Assembly (NCBI RefSeq): GCF_030818255.1
Contig: NZ_JAUTAG010000001.1
Location: 2,604,001-2,668,000, forward strand
Reading direction: 5' to 3'
Source of the DNA: Microbacterium sp. SORGH_AS_0969
GTDB lineage: Bacteria > Actinomycetota > Actinomycetes > Actinomycetales > Microbacteriaceae
Length of the DNA stretch: 64,000 nucleotides
The notes beneath the pieces are model-generated. The model did not search any database and had not been told where the DNA came from. It saw only the letters and a program-made list of their open reading frames with translations. This document shows, one piece after another, positions 1 through 7,954 of this stretch (positions within the stretch are counted from its first letter, which is position 1; each line of letters opens with the position of its first letter). The translations under genes and the position numbers were made by a program.

Positions 1-1
1 T

Positions 2-685
2 ACCCGCGCCTGCATCCGTGTCCTGCACCGACTCATGCACAACCGGCTCATCGCCCGACTCGAACGACGCGTCGGCGGCACAACCCGAGGCTCTGCGGCC
101 ACCATCTGGTACCTCGACGCCGCCGGCGAACGCCTCACCCGACCCGAAGGCGCCCGCAGACGACGCTTCGCCGCCGTCTCCACACCCTTCCTCGGCCACA
201 CCTTGGCAGTCACCGACACGCACGTCGCCCTGATGCAGCATGCCCGCACCGGGGCGTTCCAGGTCGAGCGAGTTGACCTCGAGCCCGACACTTGGCGGTC
301 GTTCCTCACGCGCGCGGGCACGGCCGGGATCCTCAAACCCGACCTCTACATCCACCTCACCACCCCGGACTACGACGACCACTGGTACCTCGAGATCGAC
401 CTCGGCACCGAGAGTATCCCCGTGCTCCTCGCCAAGTGCCGCACCTACGCCGCCTACAAGGCCACCGGCCGCGCCCAAGCCGAACACGGCGTGTTCCCGC
501 GTGTGCTCTGGGTTCTCCCCACAGCCGCCCGCACAGCCCGCCTCCGTGCTGCCATCCACGCCGCCCCGGACCTCGACAACCGGCTTTTCGCGTGCACCAC
601 CTCGGACGAGCTGCTGGACGTCCTAGAAGACCCCGACTGCTCCAACGCACCCGCAACAGACGCTCACGAAAGGAGGACCCCATGA
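2..685 (+). CDS. Replication-relaxation family protein (5' end outside window)
   Basis: The frame is open from the first bases of the window, so the start lies upstream and only the C-terminal part is present. The sequence resembles Replic_Relax proteins of actinobacterial integrative elements and plasmids: a basic helical stretch, the YLDAAGERL segment, then HTLAVTD. The family carries an N-terminal winged helix (missing here) and is linked to plasmid replication or nicking; its biochemistry is poorly known. The stop overlaps the next start by 4 bp (ATGA), so the two genes are translationally coupled. The context, an element ending in a serine recombinase at tRNA-Lys, fits an integrative element. 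An internal ATG at 35 exists but is probably not the true start. Confidence 0.75.
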   Translation, partial: TRACIRVLHRLMHNRLIARLERRVGGTTRGSAATIWYLDAAGERLTRPEGARRRRFAAVSTPFLGHTLAVTDTHVALMQHARTGAFQVERVDLEPDTWRSFLTRAGTAGILKPDLYIHLTTPDYDDHWYLEIDLGTESIPVLLAKCRTYAAYKATGRAQAEHGVFPRVLWVLPTAARTARLRAAIHAAPDLDNRLFACTTSDELLDVLEDPDCSNAPATDAHERRTP

Positions 686-1128
686 CCCCCGAACTACCGC
701 GCCCACCTGAACGCGAACCGTCCTACTCCAACGGCAACGCCCCCTTCGGCCCCGAGTCAGCGGCATCGGTGGAGCGGTCGCTGTCCGTCCTTCGTGACCC
801 CGACGACGCGCTGCGCATCCTCCAGGGGGTGAAGCAGAACGGTGCCGCTTTCGCCGCGTTCCTGCTGCTCGCCGACACCAACCTGGCCGACCCGGAGATC
901 ATCGACCGGTTCCACGAAGGCTACGCCGACGCCTGGGAGTACTTCGCCCAGTTCCGTCACGACGTGCTCGAAGGGCTCGGCTGGCTGCAAGCGCTGGAGA
1001 AGGTGATGAGCGAGCAGGGCATCCCGGATGACCATCTCACCTGGAACCACGCCGCGATCGACAAGCAGATCCTCGACACGTACGACGTCGTCCACCTCGA
1101 CGGATGGTGGCACGTCTTCCACAAGTAG
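682..1128 (+). CDS. Element-borne small acidic protein, possible ArdA-type anti-restriction protein
   Basis: 148 residues. The ATG at 682 follows an AGGAGG ribosome binding site (671-676) and overlaps the upstream stop. No family is certain. The C-terminal half has the spacing and residue pattern of ArdA anti-restriction proteins, which mimic B-form DNA: an F-x-E-x-Y segment (DRFHEGYADAWEYF), a helix, IPDDHL, and a terminal GWWHVF resembling the VHVF end of actinobacterial ArdA. It is acidic, as a DNA mimic would be. The N-terminal ArdA domain is not evident, so it would be a short form. Position behind the replication-relaxation gene of a mobile element fits an anti-host-defence role. The ArdA link is inference; otherwise it is a hypothetical protein. 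Confidence 0.6.
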   Translation: MTPELPRPPEREPSYSNGNAPFGPESAASVERSLSVLRDPDDALRILQGVKQNGAAFAAFLLLADTNLADPEIIDRFHEGYADAWEYFAQFRHDVLEGLGWLQALEKVMSEQGIPDDHLTWNHAAIDKQILDTYDVVHLDGWWHVFHK

Positions 1129-1254
1129 CGGCCCGAGTTTTCCCCAGGTCAACGATGACAAAACCACAACGCAAAACATCTCGACTCAAGAGGTGAAGTG
1201 AGCGTAAATCAAGGAGCCACGTCTGCCCAACAAGCGGACAGAAAGGAGGTAATC

Positions 1255-3090
1255 GTGAGCACATCATCAAGCAACAAGATGACTTCAGAACTCGACGTGA
1301 CTCAGTTCACGTCGGCCCCGCAACTGCGACGCGCTCAGCGAAAATCCGAGGTGATCGGCGGTGCCACATCTCACGAGCTACGCGGCCGTCGGGCGGTGCT
1401 CTACCTGCGCGTGAGCAGCAAGAAGCAGGTCGCAACGGACTACGACCCGGAAGGGATCTCGCTCCCTGCTCAGCGGCAAGCGTGTGAGCGCAAGGTTGAG
1501 CAGATGGGACTGGAGGTCGTAGAAGAGTACGTCGAGCCCGGTCGCTCGGGAACGAACGCATCCGGGCGTCCGAAGTTTCAGGAGATGCTCGAACGCATCA
1601 AGAGGCAACGCGACGTCGACTACGTCATCGTCTACAAGCTCTCGCGGCTCCACCGCAACCGTTACGACGAAGCCTTCACTATGGCTGAGCTGCAGCGCCG
1701 CGGCGTCACTCTGGTTTCGGCAACGGAGAGCATCGATGGCACCCCCGTGGGCCAGCTGATGCAGGGCATCCTGTCGGCCTTCAATCAGTACCGGTCCGCC
1801 GAGGACGGTGCAGATATCGCGTACAAGTTGGGGGAGAAGGCCAAGAAGGGCGGCACCGTCTTCATGGCGCCGCTCGGCTACATCAACGTCGGCGTACGCA
1901 TCGAGGATCGGGAGGTCCGCGCCGTCGACTTTGATCCGGACCGCGCTCACCTCGTCAAGCTCGCGTTCGAACTCTACGCAACTGGCAAATACAGCATCCC
2001 CGAACTCGGGGACGAGCTGTTCCTTCGTGGGCTGAAGACGCGCGCTTCGGGACGCTGGCCATCGCAGCAGCTCTCGGACAACCAATTGCTCCGGCTTCTT
2101 CAAGACCCGTACTACCTCGGCCTGACTCGATTCAAAGACCAGATCTACCCAGGACGACACGAAGCGCTCGTGGACGGCGAGCTCTTTGCTCGAGTCCAGG
2201 AGGTCGTGGCGATGCTGTCAACGGGGGAGCGGCAACGCGTGCATCACCACTACCTCAAGAGCACCCTCTATTGCGGACGCTGCTACGACCGCGACGGTAC
2301 GCACGGTCGAATAATCATCAACAGCGCGAGTGGGCGCGGCGGTCGCTACGACTACTTCTTCTGTCGACTCCGCCAGGAGCATCTGTGTGACTCGCCCTAC
2401 ATGCAGATCGAACGGGTGGAAGAGGCGATCGAGCGGTACTGGTACCGGCTCACCCTGAATAACGAATTCCTTGAAGGGGCTCGTCGAGGACTTCGCCGCA
2501 CGATCGAAGGTGACCAAGCTGCCGCCCGTTCGTTGCACACGCACCTAACTGAGAACCTTCGGAAGCTCGACCAGCAGCAGGAGAACCTGGTCGATCTGGC
2601 CGCGGACGGAACGCTCCCCCGCGACGTCGTGCAGCGGCGGATGAATGGCATCGCGAAGAGCCGAGCAGCTATGACGGCTCGGCTTGAGAACACGGAGAAG
2701 AAGCTGACTGCGGTCCTGGAGTACATCGATGCCGCACTCTCGATACTGGAGCGCCCCGGCGACCTTTACGCAGGTGCCACGGACGAACAGCGACGAATGC
2801 TGAATCAGGCGGTGTTCTCGCGCATCTACGTCGAAGCAGACGAGGTGACGGGCGTGGAGTTCAACGAGCCGTTCGACGTGCTCATCGCCGCCGACGAGCA
2901 GTACGCGAATGCCACCAGCAGTGGAGAAACCAAAACCGCCCCTGCGAACAGGGGCGGTGGGAAATCGTCGGAAGTCGCGACTCTCGTAAACATCGCCAAA
3001 GACGATATTTCGAGTAACGCTGACGTGGTGGGCCCGGAGGGGCTCGAACCCTCGACCCGCGGATTAAAAGTCCGATGCTCTGCCAACTGA
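1255..3090 (+). CDS. Large serine recombinase (integrase of the element)
   Basis: About 611 residues. The N-terminal resolvase domain begins near residue 45 with VLYLRVSS (catalytic Ser), followed by a recombinase domain, a zinc-ribbon region (YCGRC then FFCRL and LCDSPY) and a coiled-coil region of RKLDQQQ type. This is the phiC31-like architecture that catalyses unidirectional integration into an att site. The GTG at 1255 is chosen because AAAGGAGG precedes it; a GTG at 1198 with GAGGTG is an alternative. The stop codon (3088-3090) lies inside the oppositely oriented tRNA-Lys gene, so the last 20 or so residues (GPEGLEPSTRGLK) are encoded by tRNA sequence. The GC content looks lower than that of the chromosomal genes. 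It marks the right end of the element. Confidence 0.93.
   Translation: MSTSSSNKMTSELDVTQFTSAPQLRRAQRKSEVIGGATSHELRGRRAVLYLRVSSKKQVATDYDPEGISLPAQRQACERKVEQMGLEVVEEYVEPGRSGTNASGRPKFQEMLERIKRQRDVDYVIVYKLSRLHRNRYDEAFTMAELQRRGVTLVSATESIDGTPVGQLMQGILSAFNQYRSAEDGADIAYKLGEKAKKGGTVFMAPLGYINVGVRIEDREVRAVDFDPDRAHLVKLAFELYATGKYSIPELGDELFLRGLKTRASGRWPSQQLSDNQLLRLLQDPYYLGLTRFKDQIYPGRHEALVDGELFARVQEVVAMLSTGERQRVHHHYLKSTLYCGRCYDRDGTHGRIIINSASGRGGRYDYFFCRLRQEHLCDSPYMQIERVEEAIERYWYRLTLNNEFLEGARRGLRRTIEGDQAAARSLHTHLTENLRKLDQQQENLVDLAADGTLPRDVVQRRMNGIAKSRAAMTARLENTEKKLTAVLEYIDAALSILERPGDLYAGATDEQRRMLNQAVFSRIYVEADEVTGVEFNEPFDVLIAADEQYANATSSGETKTAPANRGGGKSSEVATLVNIAKDDISSNADVVGPEGLEPSTRGLKVRCSAN
2935..2958 (-). 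terminator. Hairpin with U-tract on the minus strand, inside the recombinase gene
   Basis: There is a perfect 10-bp inverted repeat, ACCGCCCCTG and CAGGGGCGGT, around a CGAA loop. On the minus strand it is followed by TTTTGGTTTC, as in an intrinsic terminator. It lies about 70 bp downstream of the tRNA-Lys 3' end, so it probably ends the tRNA transcript before it runs antisense through the recombinase gene. On the plus strand no T-run follows. Confidence 0.6.
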
Positions 3091-3101
3091 GCTACAGGCC
3101 C
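3026..3101 (-). tRNA. tRNA-Lys (anticodon TTT)
   Basis: A full cloverleaf can be drawn on the minus strand. The acceptor is GGGCCTG pairing with CGGGCCC (one U-G pair). The anticodon loop CTTTTAA has anticodon TTT, the T-arm is GAGGG/CCCTC around TTCGAGC, and ACCA is encoded at the 3' end (3029-3026). A TAGGCT -10 lies at 3110-3115, 8 nt upstream. The 3' half is the apparent integration target of the element to the left, whose recombinase ORF reads through it. Confidence 0.95.
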
Positions 3102-3109
3102 TCACTCCC

Positions 3110-3115
3110 AGCCTA
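3110..3115 (-). promoter_or_regulatory. -10 element of tRNA-Lys
   Basis: TAGGCT on the minus strand lies 8 nt before the tRNA 5' end, the same arrangement as at tRNA-Thr in this window. The -35 would fall in the 3' end of the neighbouring permease gene. Confidence 0.5.
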
Positions 3116-3139
3116 GCGGGCGCGACGGGGGTGCCGTGC

Positions 3140-4144
3140 TCACCGGCGGGAGCGGGCGACGATCCAGAACAGGTAGGCGCCGCCCACCGCCGCGGTCAGC
3201 AGGCCCACGGGGATCTGCACGGGAGCGAGCGCCCGCTGGGCGACGACGTCGGCCACGATCAGCACGACGGCCCCCGTGAGGGCGGATCCGACGAGGGGGA
3301 TGCCGCTCGGCCCCATTGCACGACGAGCCAGCTGCGGTGCGGCGAGGGCGACGAAACCGATCGGGCCCGCGACCGCTGTCGCCGTTCCGGTCAGGAGCGC
3401 GGCGACCACCACGAGCGCGAGGCGCGCGCGACCGGTGCGGACGCCCAGCGACCGCGCGGTGTCGTCGTCGAGCTCGAGGGCGCGATAGTCGCGACGGAGC
3501 GCGACCAGCGCGGCGGCGAGCACGCCCAGTGAGGCGAGGAGCAGCACGACGTCATTCGCGGAGGTGGCGGCGAGACTTCCGTGGAGCCACTGCGTCGCGT
3601 TGCGCGCGACGTCGAGCGGAGCGCGCGTGAGGAGGTAGTCGTTGACAGCCGCCAGGAGGGTCGTCAGGGCGATGCCGGCGAGAATCGTGCGCTCTCGCGA
3701 GATCCCGACGCTGCGGGCGATGGCCATGACCACGAGGACCGTGAGCAGGCCTCCCGTCCACGCCCCGATGGCAGGAGACGGGGGAGGAGAGATGAGGGTC
3801 AGCCCGATGAGCGCCCCGGTCGCCGACCCGGCCGTGAAGCCGACGATGTCGGGGCTCGCGATCGGGTTTCGGGCGAGTGTCTGGAAGACCGCGCCGGCCA
3901 TTCCCAACGCGGCCCCGATGAGAAGGGCGGCGACGAGGCGTGGCATCCGCATGCCCATGACGACGACGGTGGTTCGGGCGTCGGCGTCTCCGGTGAGAGC
4001 GGATGCGACATCCCCGAGCGACGCGTCGAACGAACCCGTCGTGAGGCCAACGGCGGCTGCGCCCACAGCGACAGCGATCAGGATCGCCGCGACCGCGAGG
4101 GGGCGTCCGCGTCGCGATAGACGGGTTCGAGAGGGCGCGCTCAT
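3140..4144 (-). CDS. FecCD-type iron-siderophore ABC transporter permease (second subunit)
   Basis: 334 residues and strongly hydrophobic, with the nine to ten membrane segments typical of FecCD/FepG permeases. Recognisable blocks are RMPRLVAALLIGAALG near the N-terminus, LARNPIASPDIVGF, and GPIGFVALAAPQLAR, the cytoplasmic loop that contacts the ATPase. It forms a heterodimeric channel with the upstream permease and moves ferric siderophore delivered by the lipoprotein at 5214. Its start overlaps the upstream stop by 4 bp, so the pair is one operon. No ATPase gene follows; the tRNA-Lys gene and the mobile element come next. Confidence 0.93.
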   Translation of the reverse strand: MSAPSRTRLSRRGRPLAVAAILIAVAVGAAAVGLTTGSFDASLGDVASALTGDADARTTVVVMGMRMPRLVAALLIGAALGMAGAVFQTLARNPIASPDIVGFTAGSATGALIGLTLISPPPSPAIGAWTGGLLTVLVVMAIARSVGISRERTILAGIALTTLLAAVNDYLLTRAPLDVARNATQWLHGSLAATSANDVVLLLASLGVLAAALVALRRDYRALELDDDTARSLGVRTGRARLALVVVAALLTGTATAVAGPIGFVALAAPQLARRAMGPSGIPLVGSALTGAVVLIVADVVAQRALAPVQIPVGLLTAAVGGAYLFWIVARSRR

Positions 4145-5190
4145 CGGCTCCTCCGCAGGATCAGCCAGAGCAGCAGCGGCGCGCCGAGGAAGGCGGCGAC
4201 GATGCCGGCCTCGACCTCGCCGGGGAGGGCGATGACGCGTCCGACGATGTCGCTCGCGAGCGTCAGGGCGGCACCCGTGACCGCCGCGAGCGGCAGGGAC
4301 ACCGGCACGGAGCCGCCGACGGCACCGCGGACGGCGTGGGCGACGAGGAGGCCGATGAACGCGAGCGGCCCCGCCGCCGACGTCGCGGTCGCGCAGAGGA
4401 CGGTGATCGCCGCGCCCGAGGCGATCGTCACGAGGGCAGGGGAGACCCCGAGGGATCGGGCCAGATCACTCCCGAGCTGCAGGTGGTCGAGGCCGCGCGC
4501 CACGAGGGCGGCGAGCACGATCCCGACGACCGCGAACGGCCACAGCTGCGCCGAGACATCGGCATCCCTCCGTTCGAACGAGCCAACGGCCCAGAACCGG
4601 AACGACTCGAACGTGGCGTCGTCGGCGAGGGTGATGATGCCGACGATGGCGCTGAGGCAGGCGCTCAGCGCGACCCCGGCGAGGATCAGCCCCACGGTGT
4701 CGTTTCGGCGATCGGGCCGCGCGGCGGCGTTCACGAGCAGGGCGGCTCCGCCGGCGCCGCCGAAGGCGAACCACACGTAACCGCTCGCCGTCCCGACGCC
4801 GAAGGCGGCGATCGCGATGACCACGCCGAGCGCGGCGCCCGCGTTCACCCCGAGAAGCCCGGGGTCGGCGAGCGGGTTCCGGGTGAGCGCCTGCATGAGG
4901 ACGCCGGCGACCCCCAGGCACGCTCCGGCGAGGAGCGCCGTGAGGGTGCGCGGCACACGGAGCTCATGGACGATGACGCCGACGGCATCCCGTCTCTCGG
5001 AGAACAAGGCCGAAAGCACGTCGGCGGGCGCGAGGGCGCGCGAACCGACGGCGAGGCTCGCGACGACGAGCACGGCGAGGAGCACGGACACGGCGAGCGT
5101 GAGCACGACCGCGCGAGAACGCGCCGCTCGACGACGCGCAATCAGCTGCCCCGCGATCCCCGGCGAGGTGGCAGCGGCCGAATCGAGCAC
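4141..5190 (-). CDS. FecCD-type iron-siderophore ABC transporter permease (first subunit)
   Basis: 349 residues with multiple membrane segments. The family blocks ELRVPRTLTALLAGACLG, LTRNPLADPGLLGVNAG and GPLAFIGLLVAHAVR are present. It is the FepD-like half of the inner-membrane channel for ferric siderophores. The start is GTG at 5190, only 23 bp from the divergent binding-protein gene. A TAACCT -10 sits 7 nt upstream of this GTG inside the iron box, so transcription probably starts at or next to the start codon and should be shut off by iron-loaded DtxR/IdeR-type repressor. The second permease is translationally coupled. Confidence 0.93.
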   Translation of the reverse strand: MLDSAAATSPGIAGQLIARRRAARSRAVVLTLAVSVLLAVLVVASLAVGSRALAPADVLSALFSERRDAVGVIVHELRVPRTLTALLAGACLGVAGVLMQALTRNPLADPGLLGVNAGAALGVVIAIAAFGVGTASGYVWFAFGGAGGAALLVNAAARPDRRNDTVGLILAGVALSACLSAIVGIITLADDATFESFRFWAVGSFERRDADVSAQLWPFAVVGIVLAALVARGLDHLQLGSDLARSLGVSPALVTIASGAAITVLCATATSAAGPLAFIGLLVAHAVRGAVGGSVPVSLPLAAVTGAALTLASDIVGRVIALPGEVEAGIVAAFLGAPLLLWLILRRSR

Positions 5191-5195
5191 AGAGG

Positions 5196-5214
5196 TAAGG
5201 TTATCCTAACCGTG
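5196..5214. promoter_or_regulatory. DtxR/IdeR-type iron box between divergent siderophore-uptake genes
   Basis: TAAGGTTATCCTAACCGTG matches the known iron-box consensus TWAGGTWAGSCTWACCTWA at most positions. It fills almost the whole gap between the two divergent GTG starts. TATCCT (5202-5207, plus) and TAACCT (5203-5198, minus) inside it are placed as -10 elements 6 and 7 nt before the respective start codons. Repressor binding would therefore block both genes at once. Confidence 0.85.
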
Positions 5215-6266
5215 TGACCCTCTTTCGTTTCTCGTCTCCGCACGTCCGTCATCGTCCTAGACGAGCGATCCTTGCCCTCGGGGCGGCCCTCGTCCTCACA
5301 CTCAGCGGCTGCGCTGGGGCCGGTGCGCCGACGTCGACCGTCGACGCCGAGGCTGCTGCCAGCGGCGACTGGGTGGTCTCGCGCGACCTCGAGCCCGGGA
5401 TGGGTTCGAGTGAGGCCGACGGGGTCTTCCCCCGCGAGGTGACCCACTTCGGGGGTGTCACCCAGATCCCCGCGCAGCCCACACGGATCGCCGTCGTCTC
5501 GACCGGTCAACTGGACGCCCTCCTGGCGCTCGGAACCGTGCCGGTCGCGGCGACGCGCGCCGAGAACAGGGGCCTCGTCCCGCAGTACTTGCAGGATGCC
5601 TTCCCCGAAGAGGCCGCGCCGCTCGCCGCGATGGCCGACATCGGCAAGCGGACGGAGCCCGACCTCGAGGCCATCGCCCAGGCCGACCCCGACCTGATCC
5701 TCATCAACTCAACTCGCGGCACGGAGCTGTACGACGCGCTCTCCGCGATCGCCCCCACTGTCCTCACCAAAGGCAACGGCGTGAACTGGAAGAGCGACTT
5801 CCTGCTCATCGCCGACGCCCTCGGTCAAGAGGGAGAGGCGCGCGGCATCCTGGATTCACTGCAGACAGACAGTGCGGCGTTCGCCGAGACGCACGCGGCG
5901 GGGGAGCCGACGGTCTCGTTCCTGCAGTCCACCGGGGACCGCACGCGCATCATGGGGGTGCCCTCGTTCGCCGGGGGAATCGCCGAAGACCTCGGGCTCG
6001 GACGACCCGCCTCGCAGCAGTTCGATGACACGTCGCAGGACATCAGCGCCGAGCAGATCGACCTGGCCGACGCCGACCACGTGTTCTACGCGGGCATCGG
6101 TCAGGGGACCGCGTTCATCGAAGACGCGCCGCTGTGGAAGACGCTCGGCGCCGTCGCCGACGGCCGTGCCGTCGCGGTCGACTACGACCCGTGGTTCACC
6201 AACGCCGGGCCCGTCGCGGCACGCCTCGTTCAGGATGAGATCGTGCGCGCGGTGGACGGCAACTGA
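5214..6266 (+). CDS. Iron-siderophore ABC transporter substrate-binding lipoprotein
   Basis: 350 residues. The N-terminus has a basic region, a hydrophobic stretch and the lipobox LSGC (Cys33), so the mature protein is lipid-anchored outside the membrane. The body is a periplasmic-binding-protein type 2 (FhuD/FecB, PF01497) fold: TRIAVVSTGQLDALLALG, the DPDLILIN block and a C-terminal half ending in a helix. It binds ferric siderophore and delivers it to the two permeases encoded divergently. The GTG at 5214 is supported by a TATCCT -10 six nt upstream, implying a leaderless mRNA under the iron box. A strong hairpin follows the stop. Confidence 0.92.
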   Translation: MTLFRFSSPHVRHRPRRAILALGAALVLTLSGCAGAGAPTSTVDAEAAASGDWVVSRDLEPGMGSSEADGVFPREVTHFGGVTQIPAQPTRIAVVSTGQLDALLALGTVPVAATRAENRGLVPQYLQDAFPEEAAPLAAMADIGKRTEPDLEAIAQADPDLILINSTRGTELYDALSAIAPTVLTKGNGVNWKSDFLLIADALGQEGEARGILDSLQTDSAAFAETHAAGEPTVSFLQSTGDRTRIMGVPSFAGGIAEDLGLGRPASQQFDDTSQDISAEQIDLADADHVFYAGIGQGTAFIEDAPLWKTLGAVADGRAVAVDYDPWFTNAGPVAARLVQDEIVRAVDGN

Positions 6267-6279
6267 CGCCGGAAAAAGA

Positions 6280-6318
6280 GCGAGAGCCGGACCCCCTCGC
6301 CTGGGGTCCGGCTCTCGC
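6280..6318. terminator. Bidirectional terminator hairpin
   Basis: A perfect 16-bp stem (6280-6295 with 6303-6318) and a 7-nt loop lie between convergent genes. On the minus strand the hairpin is followed by CTTTTT, so it best serves the fasciclin gene. It probably also stops transcription from the siderophore-binding gene. Confidence 0.8.
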
Positions 6319-6376
6319 CGTCAGGTCCGGTCGATCATCGACCGGTCGGGTGCGTGACGATCACGCACCCGAGGAC

Positions 6377-7045
6377 TTACGCCGGGGGCATCAGCACCGT
6401 GTCGATGAGGTAAACGGTCGCGTTGGCGGTCTTCACGCCACCGCAGATCACCTTGGCGTCGTTGACCATGAGGTTGTCGCCCGAGCCCGAGACGGTGACG
6501 TCCTGGCCCTCGACCGTGGCGTGGGTGCCGTCGATCTCGGACGGGCTGAGCTGACCGGCGACCACGTGGTACGTGAGGATCTTGCTCAGCGCGGCGCTGT
6601 CGGTCTTGAGGCCGTCGACGGTCGCGGCGGGGATCTTGGCGAACGCGTCGTCGACCGGAGCGAACACGGTGAACTCGCCGCCGTTGAGCGTGTCGACCAG
6701 GTTCACGTCGGGGTTCAGCTGGCCGCTGACGGCGGCGGTGAGCGTCTTCAGCAGCGGGTTGTTAGAGGCGGCGGTCGCGACCGGGTCAGCGGCCATGCCT
6801 TCGACCGAACCGGCGCCCGAGGGGACGGCGGCGGCGTAGTCGGCGCAACCGGGGCCGACGAGGTCCGACGCAGCGTCCATCGAGCCCGAGGAGGCCGAGG
6901 GCGACGCTGCCATCGAGGGGGCGCTGCTGGTCTCTTCGCTCATGGAACCGCCCGAGGTGGTGCCACCCGAGCAGGCGGTGAGGGCGAAGGCCGAACCCAG
7001 AACGAGGGCGAGACCGGCGACGACAGGCTTCTTGTTGGTGAGCAT
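6377..7045 (-). CDS. Fasciclin-domain lipoprotein (MPT70/MPT83-like)
   Basis: 222 residues. The ATG at 7045 is chosen over longer frames because GGAGGAATGTC precedes it and a lipoprotein signal follows at once (lipobox LTAC, Cys25). A Ser/Gly/Met-rich linker comes next, then one FAS1 domain with the H1 block ([16 protein letters not shown]) and H2 block ([11 protein letters not shown]). FAS1 proteins are cell-surface adhesion or matrix proteins. It is divergent from sigK-rskA; in Mycobacterium the SigK/RskA pair controls the fasciclin proteins MPT70 and MPT83, so SigK control is likely here. No confident SigK promoter was found in the 309-bp gap. Confidence 0.92.
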   Translation of the reverse strand: MLTNKKPVVAGLALVLGSAFALTACSGGTTSGGSMSEETSSAPSMAASPSASSGSMDAASDLVGPGCADYAAAVPSGAGSVEGMAADPVATAASNNPLLKTLTAAVSGQLNPDVNLVDTLNGGEFTVFAPVDDAFAKIPAATVDGLKTDSAALSKILTYHVVAGQLSPSEIDGTHATVEGQDVTVSGSGDNLMVNDAKVICGGVKTANATVYLIDTVLMPPA

Positions 7046-7354
7046 GACATTCCTCCGAAATCGTTCGGACCACTTTCGCGGTCCGTCAGGGACACCCTGG
7101 TGCGGGTGGTTCGCCGTGGAGCGGCTTACACGGGGTCTTCGGGGCCCCCGGGAGATCGGATTGGCGCCGAGGCGGAATTTCTCCTCGAGTACGCGGCGAC
7201 CGGATGGAAAACTCCAGGTGAGAGGGGCGGAAAGATTCTCGGGAACATTTTCTGATCCGCTCGTTGGGAGGTCGATCCCAGCGCATAACGGTTCCGTACC
7301 CGATGTCTCGACGCGCGGACACCCGGTCGGGTCGCGTCCTCGACGTACGAGAGG
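7046..7354. other. 309-bp divergent gap between the fasciclin gene and sigK
   Basis: No gene is seen. The region must hold the promoters for both flanking genes. CCATCC (minus, 7207-7202) resembles the mycobacterial SigK -35, but no matching CCGAAT -10 lies at the right spacing. Confidence 0.5.
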
Positions 7355-7954
7355 ATGGATGCCATGGTGATCGACGGCTTCGACCTGCCCGACGAGGGCT
7401 CGGATCGCGTCGACCACGTGGGCGATCTCATCCAGCGAGTCGCGACGGGCGACCGCGACGCATTCGCCGAACTGTACGACGCCCTGTCGCCCCGGGCGTT
7501 CGGTCTCATCCTGCGTGTGCTCGTTGACCGGGCGCAGAGTGAAGAAGTCCTTCAAGAGGTCTTCCTGGAAGTGTGGCAATCCGCCGCGCGTTTCACTCCG
7601 AAGAGAGGACAGGGAAGGTCGTGGGTTCTCACGATCGCACACCGCAGGGCGGTGGACCGCGTGCGGTCCGCGCAATCCAGTGTCGATCGAGATGTGCGCG
7701 CGGGCTTCCGCGATATCCACGTTGCCTATGACAACGTCGCCGAAAAAGTCGAGATGAAGATCGAGGGGCGACGCGTCGTCGATGCGTTGGCGGCGCTTCC
7801 CGAAGCCCAGAAAGAAGCGCTCACGTTGGCCTACTTCGGTGGATACAGCCAGAGTGAGATCGCTACTCTCGTCGGTGCGCCCCTCGGGACGATCAAGACG
7901 AGAATGCGTGACGGCCTGTCGCGTTTGAGGATGGAAATGGGGGTGGACAAGTGA
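7355..7954 (+). CDS. sigK: ECF RNA polymerase sigma factor, SigK family
   Basis: 199 residues. The sigma-70 region 2 block ([20 protein letters not shown], then [12 protein letters not shown]) and region 4 ([20 protein letters not shown], then [15 protein letters not shown]) are clear. SigK is an extracytoplasmic-function sigma factor held inactive by membrane anti-sigma RskA. The start is ATG at 7355 or the in-frame ATG at 7364; GAGAGG precedes 7355. The stop overlaps the anti-sigma GTG by 4 bp (GTGA), as is usual for sigma/anti-sigma pairs. The divergent fasciclin lipoprotein is the probable target gene. Confidence 0.93.
   Translation: MDAMVIDGFDLPDEGSDRVDHVGDLIQRVATGDRDAFAELYDALSPRAFGLILRVLVDRAQSEEVLQEVFLEVWQSAARFTPKRGQGRSWVLTIAHRRAVDRVRSAQSSVDRDVRAGFRDIHVAYDNVAEKVEMKIEGRRVVDALAALPEAQKEALTLAYFGGYSQSEIATLVGAPLGTIKTRMRDGLSRLRMEMGVDK

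Noticed and set aside
7180..7207. CCATCC on the minus strand as a SigK -35 for the fasciclin gene
   Set aside because: No CCGAAT-like -10 at 16-17 bp spacing; a single hexamer is not enough.
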